A stretch of 64,000 nucleotides of DNA from Deinandra increscens subsp. villosa (lineage: Eukaryota > Streptophyta > Magnoliopsida > Asterales > Asteraceae), in NCBI GenBank assembly GCA_039602395.1, contig JBCNJP010000017.1, positions 97,874,713 through 97,938,712 on the forward strand, in the 5' to 3' direction. The notes under the pieces are model-generated. The model saw only the letters and a list, made by a program, of their open reading frames with translations, was not told the origin of the DNA and did not search any database. Positions 22,796 through 34,573 of the stretch are shown here, one piece after another. Both the position numbers and the translations under genes were made by a program. The stretch's first letter is position 1, and each line of letters opens with the position of its first letter.

Positions 22796-25360
22796 CCTAT
22801 AAGCATTAGTTGCATATTGAATGTGGGACCACTACCGGACCAATTATTGAATTTAGAGTCATACACGAGAACCTCATCTCGAGAAACTCCACCTAACGGG
22901 ACTAGGTCCTTGACGAAATTGTTTGATGCTACTTTCTCCGAGATTACAGATATATAATACGTATTTCTACCGAAAGAGACTTACCCGAAATAATCAAACT
23001 CCATGTAGTCAATTGTCCGAGTCTAGAAGAAAACTCTCCTAAAGCAAATTTCCTGCCACGACTCAGACGTGAGTTCTAACTCAGATGAACATCAACGTTT
23101 TAAAAACCAGATATTTTTTTTCTTTTCTTATTATTGACAAACCGCACGATCCAATGAACAACTCCAACCTTTAGAAGCATGTGTTGAGAAGTAGGTCTAC
23201 TTTCGTTTGAAGGACACTACTTTTGGGTCGACTGCCTGTTTTTATAAGCTCTCTGGCATTCACTGAGGTGATATCCCCGACCCTTTTCTATGGAACACCC
23301 GATTAGATCTTTTAAACCGCGATAAACCAGTATTGAACCCTAGCAAAAACGCATATGTACAAGCAACCCAAGCCAAAACCAATTTTGAACATCCTGATAT
23401 TTTGTGTTTCGCAGACATCTTCTTATAACACCTTCATGCTTTATCTTACTTTTGAGGACCATCTGAACCGATGTTTTGACAAGAAAGGAAACAAGACGCG
23501 TTTCAAAACCGTGAGGGGCGGATGCCTGAGGGCATGCATTCTCCCTACTGGTATCTTCACCAGTGGCAGTTTAAACTCGCATGTCATTCTTGGAATGTGT
23601 AGTTGCAACTATCATAAGCTTGTTATCCCATCGCTTACTTGAATTCACGAACTAAGTCGTTGGCTATCCTCATCTTGAATATGCTACTCTCATGCATGAT
23701 GCCATGCGTATTTTCTGCAGAGCACTTTTTGATATTCGGTACCTCATAGTTCACACTTTTGTTTTGTTAAATTTTCACTCTAAATTTTTGGATTCTCTAG
23801 CAAGGTAATATGCATGATCATATGTTGTACTAAACTCTAACTTGAATTTGAACCTAATTGTCTATGTTATTTCTTGAAAAATTCTTAACAAAATTGAGTA
23901 ATTCTTTGCTAAAACAAACTGCTACGTGCTACCTTTTAAATGGCAGTGGACTCTTGATTGGATTTCTATTTAGATCTCAGTCATTTTGTTACAAAATCAG
24001 TGTGTTACCAGTTATATTTTAGTATGTGAGCAACTATTGAACCATTTTAACCAAGATAAATAGTTTATTTGCTTCTGATCTTCTCATGAGAAATGTTTAT
24101 TAAACGTACGTGTTTATGCGTGCTAAAATTTGAGAATCTAATCCTATGTTTAGGGTATATAAATTGATTAATCATTGAAGTGCTCGTTTAAACATAAGTT
24201 GCGTAGAATTGCATGATTAGTTATGTGTATGAAACGTGTTAGGAACCAGAAAAGGACGTGTTGTGAATATATTAACATGATTGAGTATGAAAACCATACA
24301 CCATACAAGGTCCTAAGTCTCCTGCCCCGGTAGGAATGACAAGACTGTGTGAAGTTGCCCCGTCAACGTTGCACCGTATGGGTTGTGTTGGTTAGTTTAT
24401 GAACTTATATGCTCGAGATATGCCATGCTAGTATTGTATGATAGTATATCAAATGTTAGGACAATTGTATGCGTTGTATGGTGAAACCTTCATGATAGAT
24501 TGCATGCTGGTACGCTTTGAACGCATCAACCTTTAAAAGAATTCTTCATAGAAATTCGTATGCTATCTGAACCATTATTGCATGAAATTTGAGTTTGATG
24601 TTCTTATGAATCACATGAATTTAAGCAGCCATAAACCTATCAAGTACTAAATCAACTATCGAGTCCTCATGTTAATGTGATGAGTCTTATGTAATTCTAT
24701 GCTACCTGCTAAGTGTTAGGCAAATTCAGACTTTTACGTTGTAGTGGAATCACGAGTCTATTAAACAATCACAGAGTGACTTGATCCACACAAAATCATC
24801 TTATACTCAAATTCCATTCTCTTCAATTCATGATGAATGCGAACGCCTTAATTGAAAACGAAAGAAGAAATAGGAATCTCACTCCCCCGCATTGAGTACA
24901 ATAGCTGGAGACTACTTAGACGTATTATGGTTCTTCTTCGCATTGAAATATTGACTTCATATACTTAAGTTATCATGTCGCCCTGTTCGGATTTGTCACT
25001 CAACATGATTCCTGTATTACATTTGTTCTACCCTTCTCGTAGGAGAAAGCTTGATAAGAAGATCAATTTTATATTTTCGATTCGAATTTCTTTTGAAATT
25101 CTCTAAACTTTTGACATCTTCTCTAATTCTGGTACAGATTCTTGATTTTAACATCCATCACTCCTTTTGGAGTAGGAAACCTGAATTCTTTCGATGCGTT
25201 ACTGTGAATTTGACTCTTCAAGCAATTGGCAATTATTTAAATTTCGGGACGAAATTCTTTCAACAAGGGGATGATGTGACGACGGATAATTTTTTTTTCT
25301 TTCTTCCTTTTGTGACCAACCTGTTAACCACGTTATTCAATTTTCGGGTCGAAAATTCTT
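22796..25360 (+). other. Non-coding internal region of family-A element, right part
   Basis: No frame with recognisable domains. Near its end are two polypurine-like tracts, each preceded by a TTTCGGG-type phrase (about 25244-25276 and 25340-25374) and each followed by GTGAC. Only the second borders a full LTR. Confidence 0.6.
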
Positions 25361-25374
25361 CAACAAGGGGATAA
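25361..25374 (+). other. Polypurine tract of family-A element
   Basis: CAACAAGGGGATAA immediately before the LTR start TGTGAC. Confidence 0.8.
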
Positions 25375-25687
25375 TGTGACAATCCGTCTTTTCAGGTCCT
25401 TTCCTGATTTAGCATAAACCTAAACTGTTATAAATGTTGTGTGAACATTTATGAGATTGACTTGCTTTGACCTTTTTATCTAGGATTTGTGTAACCATCA
25501 CTATACGTCATGATTTTATGTACATCATATTTTTAGGATTTTATATGAACGTTTCGTCATTCCACGTGACAAGTAATTAACTTATGGTTTTATGGGATGT
25601 ATTTAAATATATATTCACATGTCATTCTATGATTTATGTGTTTATACGTCACATAATCGTACATAGCATTTCTATTATTTTATGTAA

Positions 25688-25727
<40 letters not shown>

Positions 25728-26507
25728 CATTATGATTTTATGTTAGTTTTTTATATGAACTCAAAGTATATATTTTTAAATTGTCATTTGTGATTTTATG
25801 TGAACGAAATAAACGTCACGTGTTAAACATGTGTTAATATATACTTATATGTTTATCGTTAAAGTTATCTTCGTTAAACTCCGTTAGAGCCGTTAGCTTT
25901 TATAAAACTTGAAGGGCTAACCTTGTTAAATCCCAAACTCATTTCTAAGTAACCTAAACATTGCGGGATTAACCTTGCAATTGTTACAAACATTGTGTCA
26001 TCTATGTAATGTGGTTGAGGGGCCATTGCTGTCAATTGATAAAAGTGGATTGGACGAAATTCATAACAGTCACGACGCTTCCTTCGGGTAACCTACAATC
26101 ATTAAATCGAATTCAAAGCCATCGGTTATGGCTTGATTCAATTGATTATCCAGCCCCCTTCAATCATTTTGACACAACCCTCATTCCTTTTCTCCCGTTT
26201 TCTTCCTGACCACCACCACCACTGCCGGAGAAGTGCGGCAAGCAACACAATCCGTTTCGGTTTTGTGGTTAGGTTCGGGATTACGTTCGGGTTTCGGTTC
26301 GTTTCGGCATTAAGACTCCTCAGTCTTACATCTTCGATTCAAGGTAACGGTTCCCCTCTGTTAGTCGCACACTTCTGGACCTGTTTCATATTTTTTTTGG
26401 TTTTCCGGTGACCGGAGTCGAACTCCGGCGTCTCTAGGGTTAAAGGGGAAGAAGATGACCCGAGGGAGTCGGGTTATAAAAGCTGTGTCCGGGTAATTAA
26501 CCAAAAC

Positions 26508-26584
26508 GCCACGTTGGCTCAGTGGTTTAGTCGTTGCGGTTGTTTACAAAGGACGCGGGTTCGAATCCTGGCCACCGCTTTTTC
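26508..26584 (+). ncRNA. tRNA-like Pol III module 1, second LTR copy
   Basis: A box 26515-26525, B box 26558-26568, T-run 26579-26583. Box sequences and terminator match the copy at 4163-4240. Confidence 0.5.
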
Positions 26585-26663
26585 TTTTCTGTTTTAGTAT
26601 TCCGACCAAATCCAGGTCACTGCTGTTGGTTATGTATATTCTGGTCTGAATTAATTCCGATCA

Positions 26664-26744
26664 AGAGACTTGTCTCAATGGTCTGAGTGTCGCTGTGTAA
26701 CCCGGAGGTTGCGAGTTCGAGCCTTGGCGACCTCTATGTTTTTC
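26664..26744 (+). ncRNA. tRNA-like Pol III module 2, second LTR copy
   Basis: A box ending 26681, B-box-like 26713-26723, T5 at 26739-26743; same sequence as the module at 4320-4400. Confidence 0.45.
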
Positions 26745-26962
26745 TGGTTTTTGATAAATAGTATCTTTGGACTTGTAGTGAACAAATATTGGTGTAAAAT
26801 GTTTTTTTAGAAGGTTATAAAACCCGTGGACTATCGAATTGATTTAGGAAAATTATAAAAGTTGTTGTTTTGGTTTAAAACATAAACTAAACGGTTTCTA
26901 TATGTGGATTAATATAAATTATAGTTTTTATTCACAATTCATAATAATTATTCACATCGTCG

Positions 26963-27007
<45 letters not shown>

Positions 27008-27100
27008 GTCTATTAAGACTCGTGGGGTTATTTTACGCATTACATATGCGAATCTGATTTATAAATTAGTTATTAACGTTGTTGCGCGTTTGATTTGTAC

Positions 27101-27132
<32 letters not shown>

Positions 27133-27159
27133 CGCTTATTTTGGATCTTTGAACTTAGA

Positions 27160-27192
<33 letters not shown>

Positions 27193-27534
27193 ATATACAA
27201 TGTTTTTCTTTCCTTTTCGCGTCTTTTCGATAATCACTCGGATTTGGCACACGTATCATCCTCGACTTAATTAGTACTTCACGATCATTTGATTTTGTCG
27301 TTTACGTTAGATTTAGCCGTTTCGCTTGAACACACACTTATACTTATATGTTCGTTAGGTGATTGATTGCATTCGCATGACCCGTTCTTGCTACTTGACT
27401 TAACTGTTTATCTGGAACTTTGCTGTGCAACCTAAGGTGAGTTTCACGGCCCCATTTTACTTATTTTAATCTTGTTGAGGGAGATTAACATGCAAACACT
27501 TGAACTGCTAGATATATATCACCTGAATGATAGT

Positions 27535-27539
27535 GGCAC
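27535..27539. repeat. TSD GGCAC, left
   Basis: Matches 49248-49252. The uninterrupted GGCAC is present once in the solo LTR at 5142-5146, so the empty site is visible in this window. Confidence 0.95.
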
Positions 27540-27869
27540 TGGAATTGCCTGAGCGTGAGGATCTTCTACTTAGTCGTATAGAAATCAATGTAATATGAGT
27601 AGAGACACAAAGAGTAAATACAAACAGACTTTGTATTGACCACTGAGAACCATAGAGTACACTTAGAAAGTATATAACACGGAAGCTCTTCAATTCTATA
27701 CAAGACGAACATATTTATAGGCTGAAAACACGACTGGCCGAACCTGAGGTTCGGCCAAGCTTCGGCGGCTCCGAACCTGGAGTTCGGCCAAGGTTCGGCC
27801 AGACCTAAACTTGCACGTTCCGTCTTGTTCTCGATACTTCACATGACGATCAGGAACCATGTATCAACA
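27540..27869 (-). repeat. 3' LTR of the gag-only element (330 bp)
   Basis: Its U3 half (about 27695-27869) is identical to the 5' LTR by eye, but 27540-27690, which is R-U5 on the sense strand, carries about 20 differences and small indels. The nine internal LTRs have the 5'-LTR type of R-U5, so this terminal copy is the odd one out. Confidence 0.9.
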
Positions 27870-27883
27870 AACTCCCCCTCGGC
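27870..27883 (-). other. Polypurine tract at the 3' LTR
   Basis: On the sense strand CCGAGGGGGAGTT directly precedes the LTR start TGTTGATAC. The same tract borders every internal LTR. Confidence 0.85.
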
Positions 27884-28984
27884 ATGTGCAGTATCATCTC
27901 CTCTTAATAAAACTTGTATCTTGTATCTTCAATCAAACTCCTCCTCTTCTTTGATGATGAGTTCGATCTTGAATACTTGATATTGCATCGTGTGTAGTCT
28001 CCTTATCAACAACCTTCAGAAGACTTGAAGTTGTGATGTTCTCTTTCCACTTAGAAACCTGCTAACATAAATAATCCTGGCGCAAAACGTCTCTTCGAGA
28101 CTCCAAGATATCTTGATTTTGAAAATGATTTCGTATTCCGTGTTGATCAATCGAAAACAAATTAGAAACAAAATCTTTTTGGCTTTTAGAAACTTTATAT
28201 CAAAACACACCTAAAATCTTTTTGATATTTTCTAATAATGAAAACTAAATGCAGTACAGAAACATACACTATTTTTATCTTTAGTGAGAAAGATCACAAC
28301 TTGGGATCATATTGGTCATAACATGCTGAACTACACTTCAATTTCGATTACTGAAGCACATAAGCCATGTCGATTGCAGATATAATTTGTCCAACTTTAA
28401 ACTCTGGCACAATCATACTCATAACATCTGGATATGTTAATGTATTTATTAGATTTGCATTGACCAGTGTACCCCACACTGTCAGACATACTCAGATATG
28501 CTTTGCTTATCACATTTTGTGACTTCATTTGTGATATTAATCACATAATGATTGTAACCATGATATAGTCAACTGTGTTCCATGCAAAAAGAAATAAGAA
28601 CGTTAAATCGTCTACCTTAAGGTCGATCTTTCGATACGCAGATAAGGCCTCGGATTTAACAAAATAAGAAAATAAAACAAGTTGAAATTGTATAACTCAA
28701 CAACAATCAGGTCGGTACTCCCGTACACGCAGAGAAAGTCCGATGAGTTATACGAAACACCAAAGAAAATAAAGCAGAAAGTCAAACGAACAACGATCAG
28801 GTCGGTCTTTCGACACGCAGAGAAAGTCCAATCGTTTGACAAAATAAAGAAAATCAAACAAGGTTAAATCTTTGCAAAATGAACACATGTATACACAGTG
28901 ACTTCTCATTTTATTTTTCATATATCTTTTTCTTGATATATCATGAGATATGCATCAAGATGTTGTCCACTAGGTCAAGCATCA

Positions 28985-29044
28985 GATTTAGTGTATATCA
29001 CATTTGTATACTTAGATTTAGTGTATATCACATTTGTATACTTT
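28985..29044. repeat. 30-bp direct duplication inside the unit
   Basis: Two adjacent copies of a 30-bp sequence beginning AGATTTAGTGTATATCACAT. Present in every unit. Confidence 0.85.
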
Positions 29045-29226
29045 CTGATTTGCCGAGCCTACCTTGCACATCGATCAAATGGTCTTATGGCTTTTTCACT
29101 TACTTTATCCATGAGTCAGACACTGTCAGCCAATGTACCATCATTTCCCATTCATGTCAGATACAATTTCTCATTTTTCAATGTTTTTGGCTTTTTCAAA
29201 TTTCTCCCCCTAAAAATGACAACTCT

Positions 29227-29299
29227 ATTTATAGGCTGAAAACACGACTGGCCGAACCTGAGGTTCGGCCAAGCTTCGGCGGCTCCGAACCTGGAGTCT
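29227..29299 (-). other. Chimeric unit junction (first of nine)
   Basis: Plus-strand order: 3'-region sequence, ATTTATAG (29227-29234, shared by both parents), 71 bp in total of internal LTR ending GGAGT (29297), CT (29298-29299), full LTR. The CT is the complement of the 2-nt spacer between LTR and PBS seen at 48918-48919. All nine junctions have the same breakpoints; the other eight share a derived CTTCAGCGG where this one has CTTCGGCGG. On the sense strand the junction leaves a TATA motif (CCTATAAATAG) directly upstream of the 3' region. Confidence 0.9.
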
Positions 29300-31057
29300 T
29301 GAAATTGCCTGAGCGTGTGGATCTTCTACTTAGTCGTATAGAAATCAATGTAAACGAGTAAAACGCAGAGAGTAAATACAAATGAGACTTGTATTAACCA
29401 CAGAGACCACAAAGTACACTTAGAGAAAGTTATAACACGGAAGCTCACCAATTCTATACAAGAAGAACATATTTATAGGCTGAAAACACGACTGGCCGAA
29501 CCTGAGGTTCGGCCAAGCTTCGGCGGCTCCGAACCTGGAGTTCGGTCAACGTTCGGCCAGACCTAAACTTGCACGTTCCGTCTTGTTCTCGATACTTCAC
29601 ATGACGATCAGGAACCATGTATCAACAAACTCCCCCTCGGCATGTGCAGTATCATCTCCTCTTAATAAAACTTGTATCTTGTATCTTCAATCAAACTCCT
29701 CCTCTTCTTTGATGATGAGTTCGATCTTGAATACTTGATATTGCATCGTGTGTAGTCTCCTTATCAACAACCTTCAGAAGACTTGAAGTTGTGATGTTCT
29801 CTTTCCACTTAGAAACCTGCCAACATAAATAATCCTGGCGCAAAACGTCTCTTCGAGACTCCAAGATATCTTGATTTTGAAAATGATTTCGTATTCCGTG
29901 TTGATCAATCGAAGACAAATTAGAAACAAAATCTTTTTGGCTTTTAGAAACTTTATATCAAAACACACCTAAAATCTTTTTGATATTTTCTAATAATGAA
30001 AACTAAATGCAGTACAGAAACATACACTATTTTTGTCTTTAGTGAGAAAGATCACAACTTGGGATCATATTGGTCATAACATGCTGAACTACACTTCAAT
30101 TTCGATTACTGAAGCACATAAGCCATGTCGATTGCAGATATAATTTGTCCAACTTTAAACTCTGGCACAATCATACTCATAACATCTGGATATGTTAATG
30201 TATTTATTAGATTTGCATTGACCAGTGTACCCCACACTGTCAGACATACTCAGATATGCTTTGCTTATCACATTTTGTGACTTCATTTGGGATATTAATC
30301 ACATAATGATTGTAACCATGATATAGTCAACTGTGTTCCATGCAAAAAGAAATAAGAACGTTAAATCGTCTACCTTAAGGTCGATCTTTCGATACGCAGA
30401 TAAGGCCTCGGATTTAACAAAATAAGAAAATAAAACAAGTTGAAATTGTATAACTCAACAACAATCAGGTCGGTACTCCCGTACACGCAGAGAAAGTCCG
30501 ATGAGTTATACGAAACACCAAAGAAAATAAAGCAGAACGTCAAACGAACAACGATCAGGTCGGTCTTTCGACACGCAGAGAAAGTCCGATCGTTTGACAA
30601 AATAAAGAAAATCAAACAAGGTTAAATCTTTGCAAAATGAACACATGTATACACAGTGACTTCTCATTTTATTTTTCACATATCTTTTTCTTGAGATATC
30701 ATGAGATATGCATCAAGATGTTGTCCACTAGGTCAAGCATCAGATTTAGTGTATATCACATTTGTATACTTAGATTTAGTGTATATCACATTTGTATACT
30801 TTCTGATTTGCCGAGCCTACCTTGCACATCGATCAAATGGTCTTATGGCTTTTTCACTTACTTTATCCATGAGTCAGACACTGTCAGCCAATGTACCATC
30901 ATTTCCCATTCATGTCAGATACAATTTCTCATTTTTCAATGTTTTTGGCTTTTTCAAATTTCTCCCCCTAAAAATGACAACTCTATTTATAGGCTAAAAA
31001 CACGACTGGCCGAACCTGAGGTTCGGCCAAGCTTCAGCGGCTCCGAACCTGGAGTCT
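29300..31057 (-). repeat. Tandem unit 2
   Basis: Complete 328-bp LTR 29300-29627, then 3' region and chimeric junction. Variants: AAGAAG in the LTR, GAAGAC near 29911, GAGATATC near 30694, A in the junction (GGCTAAAAAC). Confidence 0.92.
30360..30598 (-). ncRNA. Three-module structured RNA region (representative, unit 2)
   Basis: Three adjacent stem-loop modules at 30360-30418, 30448-30511 and 30539-30598. Outer stems are GTTAAATC/GATTTAAC, GTATAACTCA/TGAGTTATAC and GTCAAACGA/TCGTTTGAC: different sequences, all perfectly paired. On the sense (minus) strand the inner hairpins are ATC-GAAA-GAT, GTAC-GGGA-GTAC and GTC-GAAA-GAC, each with a GNRA-type tetraloop. Between them the sequence is conserved (around CTGCGT and CGACCT). 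The region recurs in all ten units, starting at 28602, 30360, 32118, 33876, 35634, 37392, 39150, 40909, 42667 and 44426. Function unknown; packaging, dimerisation, RNA stability or gag binding are possible. It does not match the hammerhead core. Confidence 0.6.
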
Positions 31058-32815
31058 TGAAATTGCCTGAGCGTGTGGATCTTCTACTTAGTCGTATAGA
31101 AATCAATGTAAACGAGTAAAACGCAGAGAGTAAATACAAATGAGACTTGTATTAACCACAGAGACCACAAAGTACACTTAGAGAAAGTTATAACACGGAA
31201 GCTCACCAATTCTATACAAGACGAACATATTTATAGGCTGAAAACACGACTGGCCGAACCTGAGGTTCGGCCAAGCTTCGGCGGCTCCGAACCTGGAGTT
31301 CGGTCAACGTTCGGCCAGACCTAAACTTGCACGTTCCGTCTTGTTCTCGATACTTCACATGACGATCAGGAACCATGTATCAACAAACTCCCCCTCGGCA
31401 TGTGCAGTATCATCTCCTCTTAATAAAACTTGTATCTTGTATCTTCAATCAAACTCCTCCTCTTCTTTGATGATGAGTTCGATCTTGAATACTTGATATT
31501 GCATCGTGTGTAGTCTCCTTATCAACAACCTTCAGAAGACTTGAAGTTGTGATGTTCTCTTTCCACTTAGAAACCTGCCAACATAAATAATCCTGGCGCA
31601 AAACGTCTCTTCGAGACTCCAAGATATCTTGATTTTGAAAATGATTTCGTATTCCGTGTTGATCAATCGAAAACAAATTAGAAACAAAATCTTTTTGGCT
31701 TTTAGAAACTTTATATCAAAACACACCTAAAATCTTTTTGATATTTTCTAATAATGAAAACTAAATGCAGTACAGAAACATACACTATTTTTGTCTTTAG
31801 TGAGAAAGATCACAACTTGGGATCATATTGGTCATAACATGCTGAACTACACTTCAATTTCGATTACTGAAGCACATAAGCCATGTCGATTGCAGATATA
31901 ATTTGTCCAACTTTAAACTCTGGCACAATCATACTCATAACATCTGGATATGTTAATGTATTTATTAGATTTGCATTGACCAGTGTACCCCACACTGTCA
32001 GACATACTCAGATATGCTTTGCTTATCACATTTTGTGACTTCATTTGTGATATTAATCACATAATGATTGTAACCATGATATAGTCAACTGTGTTCCATG
32101 CAAAAAGAAATAAGAACGTTAAATCGTCTACCTTAAGGTCGATCTTTCGATACGCAGATAAGGCCTCGGATTTAACAAAATAAGAAAATAAAACAAGTTG
32201 AAATTGTATAACTCAACAACAATCAGGTCGGTACTCCCGTACACGCAGAGAAAGTCCGATGAGTTATACGAAACACCAAAGAAAATAAAGCAGAACGTCA
32301 AACGAACAACGATCAGGTCGGTCTTTCGACACGCAGAGAAAGTCCGATCGTTTGACAAAATAAAGAAAATCAAACAAGGTTAAATCTTTGCAAAATGAAC
32401 ACATGTATACACAGTGACTTCTCATTTTATTTTTCACATATCTTTTTCTTGAGATATCATGAGATATGCATCAAGATGTTGTCCACTAGGTCAAGCATCA
32501 GATTTAGTGTATATCACATTTGTATACTTAGATTTAGTGTATATCACATTTGTATACTTTCTGATTTGCCGAGCCTACCTTGCACATCGATCAAATGGTC
32601 TTATGGCTTTTTCACTTACTTTATCCATGAGTCAGACACTGTCAGCCAATGTACCATCATTTCCCATTCATGTCAGATACAATTTCTCATTTTTCAATGT
32701 TTTTGGCTTTTTCAAATTTCTCCCCCTAAAAATGACAACTCTATTTATAGGCTGAAAACACGACTGGCCGAACCTGAGGTTCGGCCAAGCTTCAGCGGCT
32801 CCGAACCTGGAGTCT
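31058..32815 (-). repeat. Tandem unit 3
   Basis: LTR 31058-31385. Variants: AAGACG in the LTR, GAAAAC, GAGATATC, G in the junction. Confidence 0.92.
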
Positions 32816-34573
32816 TGAAATTGCCTGAGCGTGTGGATCTTCTACTTAGTCGTATAGAAATCAATGTAAACGAGTAAAACGCAGAGAGTAAATACAAATG
32901 AGACTTGTATTAACCACAGAGACCACAAAGTACACTTAGAGAAAGTTATAACACGGAAGCTCACCAATTCTATACAAGAAGAACATATTTATAGGCTGAA
33001 AACACGACTGGCCGAACCTGAGGTTCGGCCAAGCTTCGGCGGCTCCGAACCTGGAGTTCGGTCAACGTTCGGCCAGACCTAAACTTGCACGTTCCGTCTT
33101 GTTCTCGATACTTCACATGACGATCAGGAACCATGTATCAACAAACTCCCCCTCGGCATGTGCAGTATCATCTCCTCTTAATAAAACTTGTATCTTGTAT
33201 CTTCAATCAAACTCCTCCTCTTCTTTGATGATGAGTTCGATCTTGAATACTTGATATTGCATCGTGTGTAGTCTCCTTATCAACAACCTTCAGAAGACTT
33301 GAAGTTGTGATGTTCTCTTTCCACTTAGAAACCTGCCAACATAAATAATCCTGGCGCAAAACGTCTCTTCGAGACTCCAAGATATCTTGATTTTGAAAAT
33401 GATTTCGTATTCCGTGTTGATCAATCGAAGACAAATTAGAAACAAAATCTTTTTGGCTTTTAGAAACTTTATATCAAAACACACCTAAAATCTTTTTGAT
33501 ATTTTCTAATAATGAAAACTAAATGCAGTACAGAAACATACACTATTTTTGTCTTTAGTGAGAAAGATCACAACTTGGGATCATATTGGTCATAACATGC
33601 TGAACTACACTTCAATTTCGATTACTGAAGCACATAAGCCATGTCGATTGCAGATATAATTTGTCCAACTTTAAACTCTGGCACAATCATACTCATAACA
33701 TCTGGATATGTTAATGTATTTATTAGATTTGCATTGACCAGTGTACCCCACACTGTCAGACATACTCAGATATGCTTTGCTTATCACATTTTGTGACTTC
33801 ATTTGTGATATTAATCACATAATGATTGTAACCATGATATAGTCAACTGTGTTCCATGCAAAAAGAAATAAGAACGTTAAATCGTCTACCTTAAGGTCGA
33901 TCTTTCGATACGCAGATAAGGCCTCGGATTTAACAAAATAAGAAAATAAAACAAGTTGAAATTGTATAACTCAACAACAATCAGGTCGGTACTCCCGTAC
34001 ACGCAGAGAAAGTCCGATGAGTTATACGAAACACCAAAGAAAATAAAGCAGAACGTCAAACGAACAACGATCAGGTCGGTCTTTCGACACGCAGAGAAAG
34101 TCCGATCGTTTGACAAAATAAAGAAAATCAAACAAGGTTAAATCTTTGCAAAATGAACACATGTATACACAGTGACTTCTCATTTTATTTTTCACATATC
34201 TTTTTCTTGATATATCATGAGATATGCATCAAGATGTTGTCCACTAGGTCAAGCATCAGATTTAGTGTATATCACATTTGTATACTTAGATTTAGTGTAT
34301 ATCACATTTGTATACTTTCTGATTTGCCGAGCCTACCTTGCACATCGATCAAATGGTCTTATGGCTTTTTCACTTACTTTATCCATGAGTCAGACACTGT
34401 CAGCCAATGTACCATCATTTCCCATTCATGTCAGATACAATTTCTCATTTTTCAATGTTTTTGGCTTTTTCAAATTTCTCCCCCTAAAAATGACAACTCT
34501 ATTTATAGGCTGAAAACACGACTGGCCGAACCTGAGGTTCGGCCAAGCTTCAGCGGCTCCGAACCTGGAGTCT
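32816..34573 (-). repeat. Tandem unit 4
   Basis: LTR 32816-33143. Shares AAGAAG and GAAGAC with unit 2 but has GATATATC and G in the junction, so it is a mosaic. Confidence 0.92.

Larger units (their letters stand above)
25375..27539 (+). repeat. Family-A 3' LTR, left part
   Basis: Corresponds to solo LTR 2922-5146. Interrupted at its GGCAC by the 21.7-kb element and resumes at 49253. Several (AT)n tracts differ in length from the solo copy. Confidence 0.92.
27540..29299 (-). repeat. Tandem unit 1 (terminal)
   Basis: LTR 27540-27869, 3' region, structured modules 28602-28840, 71-bp partial LTR 29227-29297, CT spacer 29298-29299. It has the most private variants: diverged R-U5, CCAATCG instead of CCGATCG near 28830, TTTTTATCT near 28275. 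Confidence 0.9.

Noticed and set aside
30360..30598. Hammerhead ribozyme (retrozyme) in the array unit or LTR
   Set aside because: GAAA and GUC are present but the CUGANGA core with correctly placed stems is not, on either strand, in the modules or the LTR.
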